A DNA stretch of 57,979 nucleotides from Verrucomicrobiales bacterium (GTDB taxonomy: Bacteria; Verrucomicrobiota; Verrucomicrobiia; Verrucomicrobiales; V1-33): the NCBI GenBank assembly GCA_018003315.1, contig JAGNEJ010000022.1, positions 1 to 57,979 of the forward strand, read 5' to 3'. Shown here one piece after another: positions 1 through 8,329 of this stretch; position 1 is the stretch's first letter, and each line of letters starts with the position of its first letter. A program made the position numbers and the translations under genes. The notes below the pieces were generated by a model. That model did not search any database, was not told where the DNA came from, and saw nothing but the letters and a program-made list of their open reading frames with translations.

Positions 1-2
1 CG

Positions 3-1850
3 ACCGAGTATGCCGCGGGCGTTGCCGATGCCCTGAGCCGGCCCAGTGCGCTCAAGCAGGGGGCGACGGTGCTTTCCACTTACAAATATCTGGGCCTGGG
101 CACCAGCATTGAGGTGAAGTATCAGGCGGCGAACAATTTGCTCCTGACTTACGAAAACGGCGGCACGGGAACTGCCGGGGACGAATACACCGGGCTGGAT
201 CGCTTTGGGCGGCTGGTGGAGACGATTTGGAAACAGGGTGCCACGGTGCGGGTGCAGAGCAGCTATGGACGAAACCGTTTTGGCGGTGTAGTCTGGCGGC
301 GCGATGACCTCGCCCATGCCATGAGTGTCACCACCGAGGACAATTTTTACTGGTATGACGGACTTTACCAGGTCCAGCAGCACCAGCGGGGGGAGTTGAA
401 TGCCTATCAAACGGGGATCACCTCACCGGTGCAGGAGGAAGGGTGGAGCTATGACGAGATGGGCAACTGGCTGGCGTATGACACGCAAGTGCCGTCGCTG
501 GATCAGGATCGGGCTTACAACAAGGCCAATGAGATCACGTCGATCACGAATCCGAGCAGCGTGGTGCAGTCGAACTACGACTTCGCCGGGAACATGACGA
601 CGATGCCAAAAGCGGGGGACTGGACGACGGAATGTTTGCTGAAGTGGGATGCGTGGCAACGGCTGGTGGAGATCACTCAGGGAACCGATGCGCCCATCCG
701 CTACACCTACGACGCCCTAACCAGACGGATCATCACCGCCGGCAGCGAATACCGGCAGTATTACTACGATGACCAGTGGCGGGCCGTGGAAGAACAGGTG
801 GGCGAGGAAGAACCGGAAGTGGACTGCGACTACGTGTGGGGAGTCTTAGGCCGCTGGGACCTGGTGCGCCGCCGCAGCGGTGCAAGCCTCGCCACCAGCC
901 ACTTCGTCCTCAAAGACTACCTCGACCCGGTGGCCATCGCCGATGAAGAGGGAGAAGTGCTTGAACGCTTCGGCTACGACGCCTTCGGCCCCGTCCGGTT
1001 CATGGGCAACAACTTCGATCCGACCACCGGCGGCGAAAGCGAATACGCCTGGAGCTTCCTCTTCCACGCCGAATTTCTGGACACTGATACGGGCCTCTAC
1101 AACTACGGCTACCGCTACTACCACCCGCAGTTGGGCCGGTGGCTGAGCAGGGACCCGATTGGGGAGAGGGGGGGGGGGAGCAACTTATTCATAGTGGTCG
1201 GAAATTCACCGACTGAAGCAAACGATAACCTCGGACTCGATTCTACGCCTCTACCCGGACAAACTTCGGTTGAACCTATCAAAACGGAATGGAATGAGAA
1301 AGAGCTTGCCAAACTTGATAAATCGTTAGAGGGTGGGAGTGGTATTACATTACTTTCACCAACCACGGACAATACCGTTGGAATGGTGAATCAAGAATTG
1401 CTCGATAAATTGCAGAAAGAGATCGATAAAGAAAATGCATTAAAAGACTCCAAAGGTCGATCGTGTTACAATATCAAAATTTTGTACAACCCAGCGACGA
1501 GAAATCAGTTCTTTGACGCCGTAAAATGCGCCCATTACGTTATATGCACTGCCCACGGAGATAAGAATCAAAACTTGACAGCCACCGGAAGAGAGACCGT
1601 TGAAGCGTCGGGACTGCACAATACTGCAAAGGCTCATGGCCACCGCGTCGCAACAATCGCTTGCCATACGACCGTCGATGGCAACGCGTCTCCTGGCACA
1701 ACCTCTCAATTAAGGATTATTGGAGTAGCCACCACATGGATTTCAACTCTGAAAGCCAAGACAGATTGCCCTTGCCCGGAAATCATTCGAATTATCGCAG
1801 GCCCCCAGACACAGGATTATCTTTTTCATTACAAAACGAAAGATAAATGA
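3..1850 (+). CDS. Rhs-repeat polymorphic toxin, 5' partial, with caspase/CHAT-like C-terminal tip
   Basis: The reading frame is already open at the left edge, so the N-terminus lies outside the window. YD-type repeats are followed by the Rhs core end (RYYHPQLGRWLSRDPIGE, about 1114-1166), the normal cleavage border between the shell-forming core and the variable toxin tip. The tip of roughly 215 residues (about 1190-1850) is clearly AT-richer than the core, as expected for an exchanged toxin cassette. It contains TAHGD (His codon 1554-1556), then IACHT (Cys codon 1662-1664) 36 residues later, then a hydrophobic IIGVATTW strand. That order resembles clan CD cysteine peptidases (caspase, CHAT). 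Core identity is secure; the peptidase assignment is an inference from motifs. The next gene starts 1 bp after the stop and is the candidate immunity gene. Confidence 0.9.
   Translation, partial: TEYAAGVADALSRPSALKQGATVLSTYKYLGLGTSIEVKYQAANNLLLTYENGGTGTAGDEYTGLDRFGRLVETIWKQGATVRVQSSYGRNRFGGVVWRRDDLAHAMSVTTEDNFYWYDGLYQVQQHQRGELNAYQTGITSPVQEEGWSYDEMGNWLAYDTQVPSLDQDRAYNKANEITSITNPSSVVQSNYDFAGNMTTMPKAGDWTTECLLKWDAWQRLVEITQGTDAPIRYTYDALTRRIITAGSEYRQYYYDDQWRAVEEQVGEEEPEVDCDYVWGVLGRWDLVRRRSGASLATSHFVLKDYLDPVAIADEEGEVLERFGYDAFGPVRFMGNNFDPTTGGESEYAWSFLFHAEFLDTDTGLYNYGYRYYHPQLGRWLSRDPIGERGGGSNLFIVVGNSPTEANDNLGLDSTPLPGQTSVEPIKTEWNEKELAKLDKSLEGGSGITLLSPTTDNTVGMVNQELLDKLQKEIDKENALKDSKGRSCYNIKILYNPATRNQFFDAVKCAHYVICTAHGDKNQNLTATGRETVEASGLHNTAKAHGHRVATIACHTTVDGNASPGTTSQLRIIGVATTWISTLKAKTDCPCPEIIRIIAGPQTQDYLFHYKTKDK
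1168..1178 (+). repeat. 11-base G homopolymer inside the rhs gene
   Basis: An uninterrupted run of 11 G lies in the codons for E-R-G-G-G-S, directly after the conserved DPIGE of the Rhs core and before the variable tip. Gain or loss of one or two bases would shift the frame and remove the toxin tip. It could be a slipped-strand phase switch or a site of sequencing error. Confidence 0.9.
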
Positions 1851-1851
1851 A

Positions 1852-2532
1852 ATGAAGTGGAATCTGATGTTCGTTTGTTCCGTGTTGGCATTTTTGGTGA
1901 CGTTCGCCTCATGCCGCGACAATGGTTTCAGCGCAGCTTCAGTCCGGCGCATCAATATTACATCCGCAAACAATCAGACAAACAACAGCGATTCAAGGGA
2001 GTCCCTAACGGTCCAAATTGGAAAAATCGATCAGATTGACTTCTCCACTTACGGAATTAATCAAATGGCGCAAGTCGAAATTGATTTATGTGAAAATTAT
2101 CAAATCAACGAAGTGGGCCATCTTCTGCAACGCCTTGCTTCCATTTTAGGTGGATCTGTTTTGAACTATCGCCCTTTTGACGGTGACTGGATAGTTTATG
2201 AGTTCCCTCTCCTCGATGGTGGCATAACTCACCCGTGGTATGCTATAGAGGTGGCCGCAAACGATTTCAATGTCAATACGATTCGCGGCACGCGTTATCT
2301 TTCTATCGGCGTTGTTGTGCAAGAAAACCATGTTCGATATAAGAATTCAGAATTGACGTGCAATAAACTGACGGAAATGATTGATGAAATATGCGATAAA
2401 CAGAAAATTGATTCTACAATTGTGCAGTTTTTCATAACGGATCAATCGCGATTTTCAACAATAAATGAATTCCTCAAAATGATAAAAAGAAAGAAATGGC
2501 ATTACGTCTTATCGCTTGCGAAGAATGTTTGA
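1852..2532 (+). CDS. Putative lipoprotein, candidate immunity protein for the Rhs tip
   Basis: This 226-residue protein starts 1 bp after the rhs stop, so the two genes are almost certainly co-translated. It opens with a short basic start, a hydrophobic stretch and FASC at residues 18-21, a near-consensus lipobox; a membrane-anchored periplasmic protein is therefore likely. The last third (about 150-226: a strand, a basic loop, a helix, a VQFFITD strand, a helix, a VLSL strand) resembles the periplasmic domain of ExbD/TolR, but this is a weak resemblance seen by eye. Low GC matches the toxin tip and supports joint transfer. Polymorphic toxin loci normally place the cognate immunity gene here, which is the only evidence for that role. 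An unrelated lipoprotein remains possible. Confidence 0.65.
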   Translation: MKWNLMFVCSVLAFLVTFASCRDNGFSAASVRRINITSANNQTNNSDSRESLTVQIGKIDQIDFSTYGINQMAQVEIDLCENYQINEVGHLLQRLASILGGSVLNYRPFDGDWIVYEFPLLDGGITHPWYAIEVAANDFNVNTIRGTRYLSIGVVVQENHVRYKNSELTCNKLTEMIDEICDKQKIDSTIVQFFITDQSRFSTINEFLKMIKRKKWHYVLSLAKNV

Positions 2533-2732
2533 AGTAGAATGTTTGGTAGGCGCACTGTCACTGGGACATGCTGTCGAAAAGCATCTTGCGAATTCGCACT
2601 GCCGATTTGATAGGCGGCCCTTGACAATTGCATGGTGAACAACGAATTACGCGAAGACCGTGCATTTGAGTTTCCACTTCGTGACGCGGATAATGGTGCA
2701 GATTGAGATTGCGACCATTCCTCGAAGCTTCT

Positions 2733-2775
2733 CCAGTGCGCTCAAGCATGGCACGACGGTGCTTTCCACTTACAA
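2733..2775 (+). repeat. Decayed rhs fragment (43-bp repeat of 43-85)
   Basis: Bases 2733-2775 match 43-85 inside the rhs core with only three mismatches, in direct orientation and 2690 bp apart. The matching frame reads SALK-G-TVLSTYK in both copies. It ends a few bases before the left end of the insertion sequence. The rest of 2533-2732 shows no coding sequence I can support. It looks like a remnant of a displaced rhs core, typical of loci where alternative tip cassettes accumulate. Confidence 0.8.
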
Positions 2776-2779
2776 GTTC

Positions 2780-2804
2780 GGCTCTTCCCGGATTCGTGTG
2801 GGAA
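2780..2804 (+). repeat. Left terminal inverted repeat of the ISL3 element
   Basis: 25-bp end starting GGCTCTTCCCGG. It pairs with the reverse complement of 4064-4088 with one mismatch (T versus A at the sixth base). The adjacent C at 2779 also matches G at 4089, so the repeat may be 26 bp. Confidence 0.9.
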
Positions 2805-2807
2805 TTT

Positions 2808-4025
2808 TCACGGCAACGAGAGGTCGAGTTTTCCGAGGAGGAAGAGAATGCGGACGCGGTAGTGTGCGAAGTTGCGGAACCCTCGGGCGGCGGATTTGAT
2901 GGCTTGAATCACGCTGTTGAAGCCTTCGGCCAGGGCGTTGCTGATGGGGTGGGCAAACCAGTTGAGCAATCGCGGCAGGCTGGCTTTGAAGCTGCGCCCG
3001 AGCTTCTTCATCGGCTCCAGTCGGCAGCGTTGGGTGCGGCGATGCCACTTCGCAAAATACTCCGCGCCCTGCAGCGCACCGGGCTGTTCCCAGAAGCCGC
3101 CGAAGAGTTCCTTGATTTCCCAAGCCCGCGATGTCTTCAACGAGAGCCGCGCCAGGGCTTCGAAGCGGGTGAGTTTCTCGGAACTCAAATTCAGGGGGTT
3201 GGTCAGCCACAGGTACTTCGTGTTCGTCAGGGTGGGGTCTCCCTGCGCTAGGAATTCGGCGTGTTCCCGCCGCCGCACTTGGTCCACGGCCTTGTTCAGG
3301 TCGGCGCTCAGGTGATAGGCATCGTGAACGATCTGGGCCTGCGGCAGCGCTTCTTCCACCGCGGCCTGATAGGTGGGGCTGCGATCCATCGCCACCGCTG
3401 CGACGCTTTGCTGCTGCACCGTCGGCAGGCTTCGAATGGCGGCGACGGCCGCTTCCTTGGTCGCCCCGCTGGTCACCTCCAGCACCCGCCGACCGTCGAT
3501 GTCGCTCAAGACGGTGGCGTAGCGGTGCCCGCGTCCGAAACTCTTCTCGTCGATCCCGACATGCGCCATGGGCTTGTCCTCGCGCCGTGCCAGGCCGCGG
3601 TGGACGGCGCGTTCGATGATTTTATGGGAGCTGTCCCAGTGCAGCCGCAGCAGTTGGCAGGCATCCTCGATGCTGCGGGCGGCCAGCAGCACCTCCAGCG
3701 CCAGTCGCTCGAAGGCCAGCGTCCACCGGCTGTGCGGCGCGGCCCACGGCACGGCTACGACCATCGTTTCCCCGCTACTGGGATTGCGCACCCTGGGAAC
3801 CCTGGCCACGAGTACCGTCTCGTATTGCCAGAAGTCCAGATGCCGCCAAGTGCGCTCCTGCCATCCGTGGATGTGCAGCGCTTCGCCGGTGGCGGGATCG
3901 GCCCACGTTGTCGCCGCACACTCCACGCGCAGCCGCGCCGTGCTGGCCGCATGGTCAATCTCCAAAGAAGTAACCTGCCAAGGTTCCGCCAGGTCCAGCA
4001 TCTGTTCGAGGTCTTTCGCAGTCAT
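2808..4025 (-). CDS. ISL3-family transposase
   Basis: This 405-residue transposase appears intact. Family marks visible in order are RTWRHLDFWQY (N-terminal region), VPWAAPHSR, the catalytic-core entry GIDEKSFGRGHRYATVL, AMDRSPTY carrying the next Asp, VHDAYHL, and the C-terminal block SNALAEGFNSVIQAIK with the last acidic residue. It cuts and joins the element's ends. In most ISL3 transposases the N-terminal region has Cys pairs of a zinc finger (CPxCG...CxxHG). Here those places read WADPATG and NPSSGE, so the zinc-binding Cys are missing. The start is well placed: GAGGAG lies about 11 bases before the ATG. The gene ends only 4 bp from the left inverted repeat, normal for a single-gene IS. 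Confidence 0.93.
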   Translation of the reverse strand: MTAKDLEQMLDLAEPWQVTSLEIDHAASTARLRVECAATTWADPATGEALHIHGWQERTWRHLDFWQYETVLVARVPRVRNPSSGETMVVAVPWAAPHSRWTLAFERLALEVLLAARSIEDACQLLRLHWDSSHKIIERAVHRGLARREDKPMAHVGIDEKSFGRGHRYATVLSDIDGRRVLEVTSGATKEAAVAAIRSLPTVQQQSVAAVAMDRSPTYQAAVEEALPQAQIVHDAYHLSADLNKAVDQVRRREHAEFLAQGDPTLTNTKYLWLTNPLNLSSEKLTRFEALARLSLKTSRAWEIKELFGGFWEQPGALQGAEYFAKWHRRTQRCRLEPMKKLGRSFKASLPRLLNWFAHPISNALAEGFNSVIQAIKSAARGFRNFAHYRVRILFLLGKLDLSLP

Positions 4026-4063
4026 CCTCCAGTCTCCTCAAAAAAGCCCGATTCGCAGACTTT

Positions 4064-4088
4064 TTCCCACACGAATCCGGGATGAGCC
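4064..4088 (-). repeat. Right terminal inverted repeat of the ISL3 element
   Basis: Read on the minus strand it starts GGCTCATCCCGG and matches the left end at 24 of 25 positions. It lies 38 bp upstream of the transposase start, so it may overlap the transposase promoter. Confidence 0.9.
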
Positions 4089-4607
4089 GGCGTGTGCGAC
4101 GGAGCGCCGGACATCCAGCAATGGCTCGAAGAACGCTGCGATGTGCTCACACTCGATTTCTATCATTTGAGCACCTACATTCACAGCATCAAAGAAGCCT
4201 TCGGAAACACGCCGCAGAAGCACGAGGCCTGGGTGGCCCGCACGCTGCATGCGATGAAACACGACGAAGGAGCGGCGGCGAAACTGCTGGGACGCATTGG
4301 CCGTCGTGCCGGCAAAGATCTCCCGGAAGACAGCGCCGAGCTCACCCGCAAGCTGAGCACCTGCCTCGGATATCTGGAACGCAACTTGGAGCGCATGGAA
4401 TACGCGCTAGTCCGCGGGCAAGGCCTGCCCATTGGCAGCGGGATCATCGAGGCGGCATGCAAATGCGTGGTCAAAGAGCGCGTATGCGGCAGCGGCATGC
4501 GCTGGAAGCGCCCGGCGCTCCAGGGCGTGCTCACGCTGCGCAGTCTGGACAAAAGCAGCGACCGCTGGGATCAGTTCTGGACACGCTGCGCCAAATTCGG
4601 CTATTGA
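4089..4607 (+). pseudogene. ISKra4-type transposase, N-terminal half missing
   Basis: The frame begins exactly at the outer edge of the ISL3 element and reads V-C-DGAPDIQQW, the region of the second catalytic Asp. It continues with LDFYHLSTYIHSI and ends with the diagnostic PIGSGIIEAACKCVVKERV, then SGMRWK...DQFW. These are C-terminal signatures of ISKra4-family transposases, which are normally well over 400 residues; only about 172 remain. An in-frame stop lies just upstream inside the ISL3 right end, so no full protein can be made. No matching N-terminal half lies on the other side of the ISL3 element, so this is not a simple insertion into an intact gene. No terminal repeat for this element was found between 4608 and 4765, which looks empty. 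Confidence 0.85.
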
Positions 4608-4765
4608 ATGCCAACCGACACCCGAACCAAGTCATCCACACTAACATTAGCAAATCTCTACATCAGGCCGCGGTCACACCCAGTTCAGGCGTTCAGGAAG
4701 GTGCAGGTTTGCAAAGTCGGCCATTGCCCATTGTTGGTCTGCAGTCATGTTGACAGGAAATTGCC

Positions 4766-5908
4766 ATGCCTGCCTTTTCCGATCCTTTCAAAGAAGCCCG
4801 CGAGACCGCCGGAGTCCTGCGGTGTCCGTTTCACGGGGAAGAAATCACCATGATCCTGCGCCATGAGGATGTGCGCCGCGCGGCGAAGGACTGGCAGACG
4901 TTCAGTTCGGATGCGCCGTTCCGCGTGCCGATTCCGTCAGAGGAGGAGGTGCGCAGCATGCGGCAGATTCCCATTGAAACGGATCCGCCCGAACACACGG
5001 AATACCGGGCGATTGTCGAGCCGTTTTTCCAACGAGCCAAGATGCCGGAGGTGATCGCCAAAGTGGAAGACCTCATCGGCGGGATGATCACGGACGCAGT
5101 GCAGCGCGAGCACATTGAAATCGTGCATGATTTCGCGGTCCCGCTCCAGTCGCGGGCGTTGACCTACCTGCTGAACACCCCGGAAAAGGAGGCGGAGACG
5201 TGGATTGGCTGGGGAATTCATGTTTTCAAGGTGACCGGAGGCGATTTCAAAAAAGGCACGGTGCTGGAAGATTACCTGACACAAAAATTTGACGCTGCAG
5301 AGGCGGTGCCAGGTGAAGACCTCTTCAGTGCGTTGGTGCAGGCAGAGTATCGCGGGCGCAAGCTGACCCGCGAGGAATGCATGGGCTTTGCCAATCTGGT
5401 TTTCGCCGGCGGACGGGACACGATCATTCACACCGTATCGTCCATCATCGGCTATCTTGCGGAGCATCCGGAGGTGCTTGGCTGCCTCCGCGAGGACCCG
5501 AGGCGGATCACACTGGCCAGCGAGGAATTCCTGCGTGTCTTCATGCCGTTGACGCACATTGGCCGCGTCTGTCCAAAGGCAGCGGAAGTCAGCGGCGTTC
5601 CGGTCAACGCGGGGGAGCGGGTCTCGCTGTGCTGGTCCTCGGCCAATTTTGATGAAAGCGTGTTTCCCCAGCCTGGTGAAGTCCGGCTCGACCGCAAGCC
5701 CAACCCGCATTTGAGCTTCGGATTCGGAACGCATCTCTGTCTGGGCGCTCCCCATGCACGGCTGATCCTGCGCACGCTGCTGCGGCTTTGCAGCGAACGC
5801 CTGAAATGCATTCATCTCCTGGATGCCAAGGAACGAGTCGAGCAGGAGGCGAAATTCGACCGTACGCTGGGCTATGCCTCGCTGGTGGTGCGGATGGAGC
5901 CGCTTTGA
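4766..5908 (+). CDS. Cytochrome P450
   Basis: A soluble bacterial-type P450 of 380 residues, a little shorter than the usual 400. All hallmark parts are present: DPPEHTEYR in the N-terminal half (C-helix region), AGGRDT (214-219) in the oxygen-binding I helix, an ExxR pair in the K helix (E254, R257), and the haem loop FGFGTHLCLGAPHAR with the Cys ligand at 325. It should catalyse monooxygenation using electrons from a ferredoxin, but no ferredoxin or reductase gene lies nearby and the substrate cannot be read from the sequence. AGGAAA stands about 8 bases before the ATG. It sits alone between the mobile-element island and the convergent cbb3 operon. Confidence 0.95.
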   Translation: MPAFSDPFKEARETAGVLRCPFHGEEITMILRHEDVRRAAKDWQTFSSDAPFRVPIPSEEEVRSMRQIPIETDPPEHTEYRAIVEPFFQRAKMPEVIAKVEDLIGGMITDAVQREHIEIVHDFAVPLQSRALTYLLNTPEKEAETWIGWGIHVFKVTGGDFKKGTVLEDYLTQKFDAAEAVPGEDLFSALVQAEYRGRKLTREECMGFANLVFAGGRDTIIHTVSSIIGYLAEHPEVLGCLREDPRRITLASEEFLRVFMPLTHIGRVCPKAAEVSGVPVNAGERVSLCWSSANFDESVFPQPGEVRLDRKPNPHLSFGFGTHLCLGAPHARLILRTLLRLCSERLKCIHLLDAKERVEQEAKFDRTLGYASLVVRMEPL

Positions 5909-5941
5909 GTTACCGCAGACATCGGCCAAAATGCCGGGCGA

Positions 5942-8329
5942 TCAGCGGGCAGTGTGCTCCCGGTGTTCGCGGAGTTTCTGCGCGACTAACAGCGCGGTGA
6001 CGACGGAGCTGAGCGGCATGAGGATGGCGGCGAGCAGCGGGTTCATCTTCCCGCCGAGACAGAGGACAATGGCGGAAATGTTATAAATGAGGGCAAACGT
6101 GAAGGCGCGGCGCACGGCGGTGCGGCGCAGCGAGGCCGTTTCAAAAAGGGCGCGCAGCGGGCGCAGGCCGCGGCTCAGGAAATAGAAATCCGACTTTTCC
6201 GCGAGCAGGCAGCGTTCCACCGCGGGGGTGCCGCGCACGAGGGAGGCATCGGCCGCGAGGCTGTCATTGGCACCGTCGCCAATAAACAGCGCGTCGGCCG
6301 GTGCGGTGCGGGAAATCCAATCGGCTTTTTGTTCCGGAGACTGCCGGGCCAGGGCCTGATCCGGCGGGATGCCCAGCCATTCCGCCATGCGACGGACTTT
6401 TTCCGGCCGGTCACCGCTCAACAGATGGATGGCAAAGCCGCGGGCTTTGAATGCGTTCAATTCCCGCCGGGCGTCGGGACGGATCTGTTCCTCGAATTCG
6501 AAGGCCGCCAGCGTGCGTCCGTTGCAGGCAAAGATGGCCTCGCCGGCTTCGGCGGAGTCGGGACGGCGCAGTTCCCAACGGTGTCCAGCCGCGTCGGTGC
6601 AGGCCAGTCCCAAGCCGGGAGTTTCCACGACGGACAGCGCACCGTGATTGCCTAACCATTTGTTGGCGGCCAATGCCTCCCGGAGCGCCGCGGAGACGGG
6701 ATGGCGGCTTTCCAGCGTCATTTGGGAGAGCATCTGCCGCGCGCCGTTGCCTAGCATTTCCAGGGCATGGGGATTTTTAAGCTCCGGGGCATCGAGCGTG
6801 AGCGTGCCGGTTTTGTCGAAGACCAGACAGCGGACCCGTTGGAGCCGCCCCCAGATGTCGGGTCTGCGGACGAACAGCCCTTGTTGCCGCAGGCGGGCGA
6901 CGGCTAGTTCATGCGCCATGGGAACGGCCACGCCCAGGGCGCAGGGACAGGAAACCACCAGCACGGAAATGGTCACCTGCAGGCTGAGGGTCCATTCACC
7001 GGCAAAGACCAGCCAGCCCGCGCCGCCCAGCATCGCCACGGTCAGGACCACGAGCAGGTAAATGCGCAGCACCCGGTCCAGCCAGCGGGCCGCAGGATCG
7101 TCCCTGACGCTGGCTGGCGCGCTCAGGCGCTGCAGGAGGGAATCCTTCCAGTCCTCCCGCGCCCTGAATCGAACTTCCTGCGCAGCAAGATTCACCGCAC
7201 CGGCAGGAACGTGGCTGCCCCGGTGCCAGGTGCGCGGTTCCGCTTCTCCATTGATCCATTCCAGGCTCAGGCTGGCGGTGTCTTCCTGCAATTCCGCCGT
7301 TACCGGCACCACGCCGCCTGAAGGCACGGCAAATTCCGCACCCGGTCCCAGTTGTTCGACCGGCAGCCGGGCCCAGGTGCCGTCCTGCAGGACGCGCAGA
7401 TTTTGCAGCAGCGGATCAGCTCGCAAAATGCGGCTGCGATTTCGGGAAACCGACACCTCCTGTAGTCGCCTGCCTAACAGCATGAGAAAGATAAACGTGG
7501 CGACGAAATCGAAATAGAGCAGACTGGAAGTGTTGGTGAGCCAGCCGACGAGCGATCCGCCCCAGGCTGCGAGGATGCCTCCCGCGATGGGAACGTCGAG
7601 GTGCAGACGCCCCGCGCGCAGCGCGGACCAGGCCCGGTGGATGAAGTAGGATCCTCCAGCGAGCAGGCTCAGCGTGGCGGAAAATGCGGCGATGAGTTCG
7701 AAGATGCCGGCGAGGGGAAAGGATTTTTCCATTCCCAGATAACGGGGCAGGGTAAACGCCATGGCATTGAGCATGAGCGCACCGCACAGGCCGAGCCGCA
7801 GGCCGCTTGCACCGCTGGGCTGCTCTCTGGAAGAAGCCGGTGCCAGCCGGTAGCCGAACTGGCCGATCTGCTGCACAAATTCCGCCAGCTGGAACGTTCC
7901 GGGAATCCACGACAAGGTGGCTTCCCCCCGCGTGGGATCGGTGAAAATGCGGGCGGCGCCGGAGCGTTGCTGAAAGAGGGCATCAATGAGCCAGACGCAG
8001 CCGATGCACGAAACCCCCTGGAGGTCGAGCTTCAGTTCGGCAAGGCCCGTTCCAGCGGCGGTTTCGGCCTGCGCCTGCGCCTCCTCCGCCCAGGCGGCGT
8101 CCGGTTTCACCAACACGGCGCTGCCTGCAGGCAGGATGCGCTCGCCGCCTTTGAGTTCGTAAAACCGGTCGAGGCCGCTGGCGGCGATGAGGTCGTGCAC
8201 GAAGGAACAGCCGGCACAGCAGTATTTCTGTTCCAGATGCTCGGGCTCAAAAGGAGTGCCGCAGTGGAGGCAATCGATGGTCTGGGTTTCCCCGGCGGAA
8301 AAACCGGCCGCGGCAGCGGAGGCATTCAT
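5942..8329 (-). CDS. ccoI: Copper-transporting P-type ATPase of the CcoI/FixI type
   Basis: A 795-residue P1B-type ATPase that supplies copper for assembly of cbb3 oxidase. The N-terminus has the CcoI-type Cys cluster (CLHCG, residues 20-24, then YCCAGC, 37-41). A heavy-metal-associated domain follows with a CIGC pair (108-111), then membrane segments, the ion-path CPC (461-463), the phosphorylation motif DKTGTLT (D505) and GDGAND in the hinge. The actuator loop reads NGEAEP. The ATG at 8329-8327 overlaps the stop of the upstream TauE/SafE gene as ATGA, so this start is preferred to the open frame that extends further upstream antisense to that gene. It is the last gene of the oxidase operon and converges on the P450 gene. 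Confidence 0.94.
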   Translation of the reverse strand: MNASAAAAGFSAGETQTIDCLHCGTPFEPEHLEQKYCCAGCSFVHDLIAASGLDRFYELKGGERILPAGSAVLVKPDAAWAEEAQAQAETAAGTGLAELKLDLQGVSCIGCVWLIDALFQQRSGAARIFTDPTRGEATLSWIPGTFQLAEFVQQIGQFGYRLAPASSREQPSGASGLRLGLCGALMLNAMAFTLPRYLGMEKSFPLAGIFELIAAFSATLSLLAGGSYFIHRAWSALRAGRLHLDVPIAGGILAAWGGSLVGWLTNTSSLLYFDFVATFIFLMLLGRRLQEVSVSRNRSRILRADPLLQNLRVLQDGTWARLPVEQLGPGAEFAVPSGGVVPVTAELQEDTASLSLEWINGEAEPRTWHRGSHVPAGAVNLAAQEVRFRAREDWKDSLLQRLSAPASVRDDPAARWLDRVLRIYLLVVLTVAMLGGAGWLVFAGEWTLSLQVTISVLVVSCPCALGVAVPMAHELAVARLRQQGLFVRRPDIWGRLQRVRCLVFDKTGTLTLDAPELKNPHALEMLGNGARQMLSQMTLESRHPVSAALREALAANKWLGNHGALSVVETPGLGLACTDAAGHRWELRRPDSAEAGEAIFACNGRTLAAFEFEEQIRPDARRELNAFKARGFAIHLLSGDRPEKVRRMAEWLGIPPDQALARQSPEQKADWISRTAPADALFIGDGANDSLAADASLVRGTPAVERCLLAEKSDFYFLSRGLRPLRALFETASLRRTAVRRAFTFALIYNISAIVLCLGGKMNPLLAAILMPLSSVVTALLVAQKLREHREHTAR

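Larger units (their letters stand above)
2780..4088 (-). mobile_element. Complete ISL3-family insertion sequence (1309 bp)
   Basis: The element is bounded by 25-bp terminal inverted repeats at 2780-2804 and 4064-4088, which match at 24 of 25 positions and start GGCTC, as ISL3-family ends usually do. One transposase gene on the minus strand fills nearly the whole element. ISL3 elements usually create 8-bp target duplications, but the 8 bases outside the left end (acaagttc) and the right end (ggcgtgtg) differ. The copy is therefore not flanked by its original target: a rearrangement or deletion happened at one side after insertion. The left flank is rhs debris and the right flank is a different transposase cut exactly at the element border. 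Confidence 0.9.

Noticed and set aside
2772-4096. Target-site duplication of the ISL3 element
   Set aside because: acaagttc on the left and ggcgtgtg on the right do not match, so no duplication is claimed.
4092-4607. Intact second transposase gene
   Set aside because: The frame begins at the ISL3 border, has an in-frame stop just upstream, and only the C-terminal half of the family is present.
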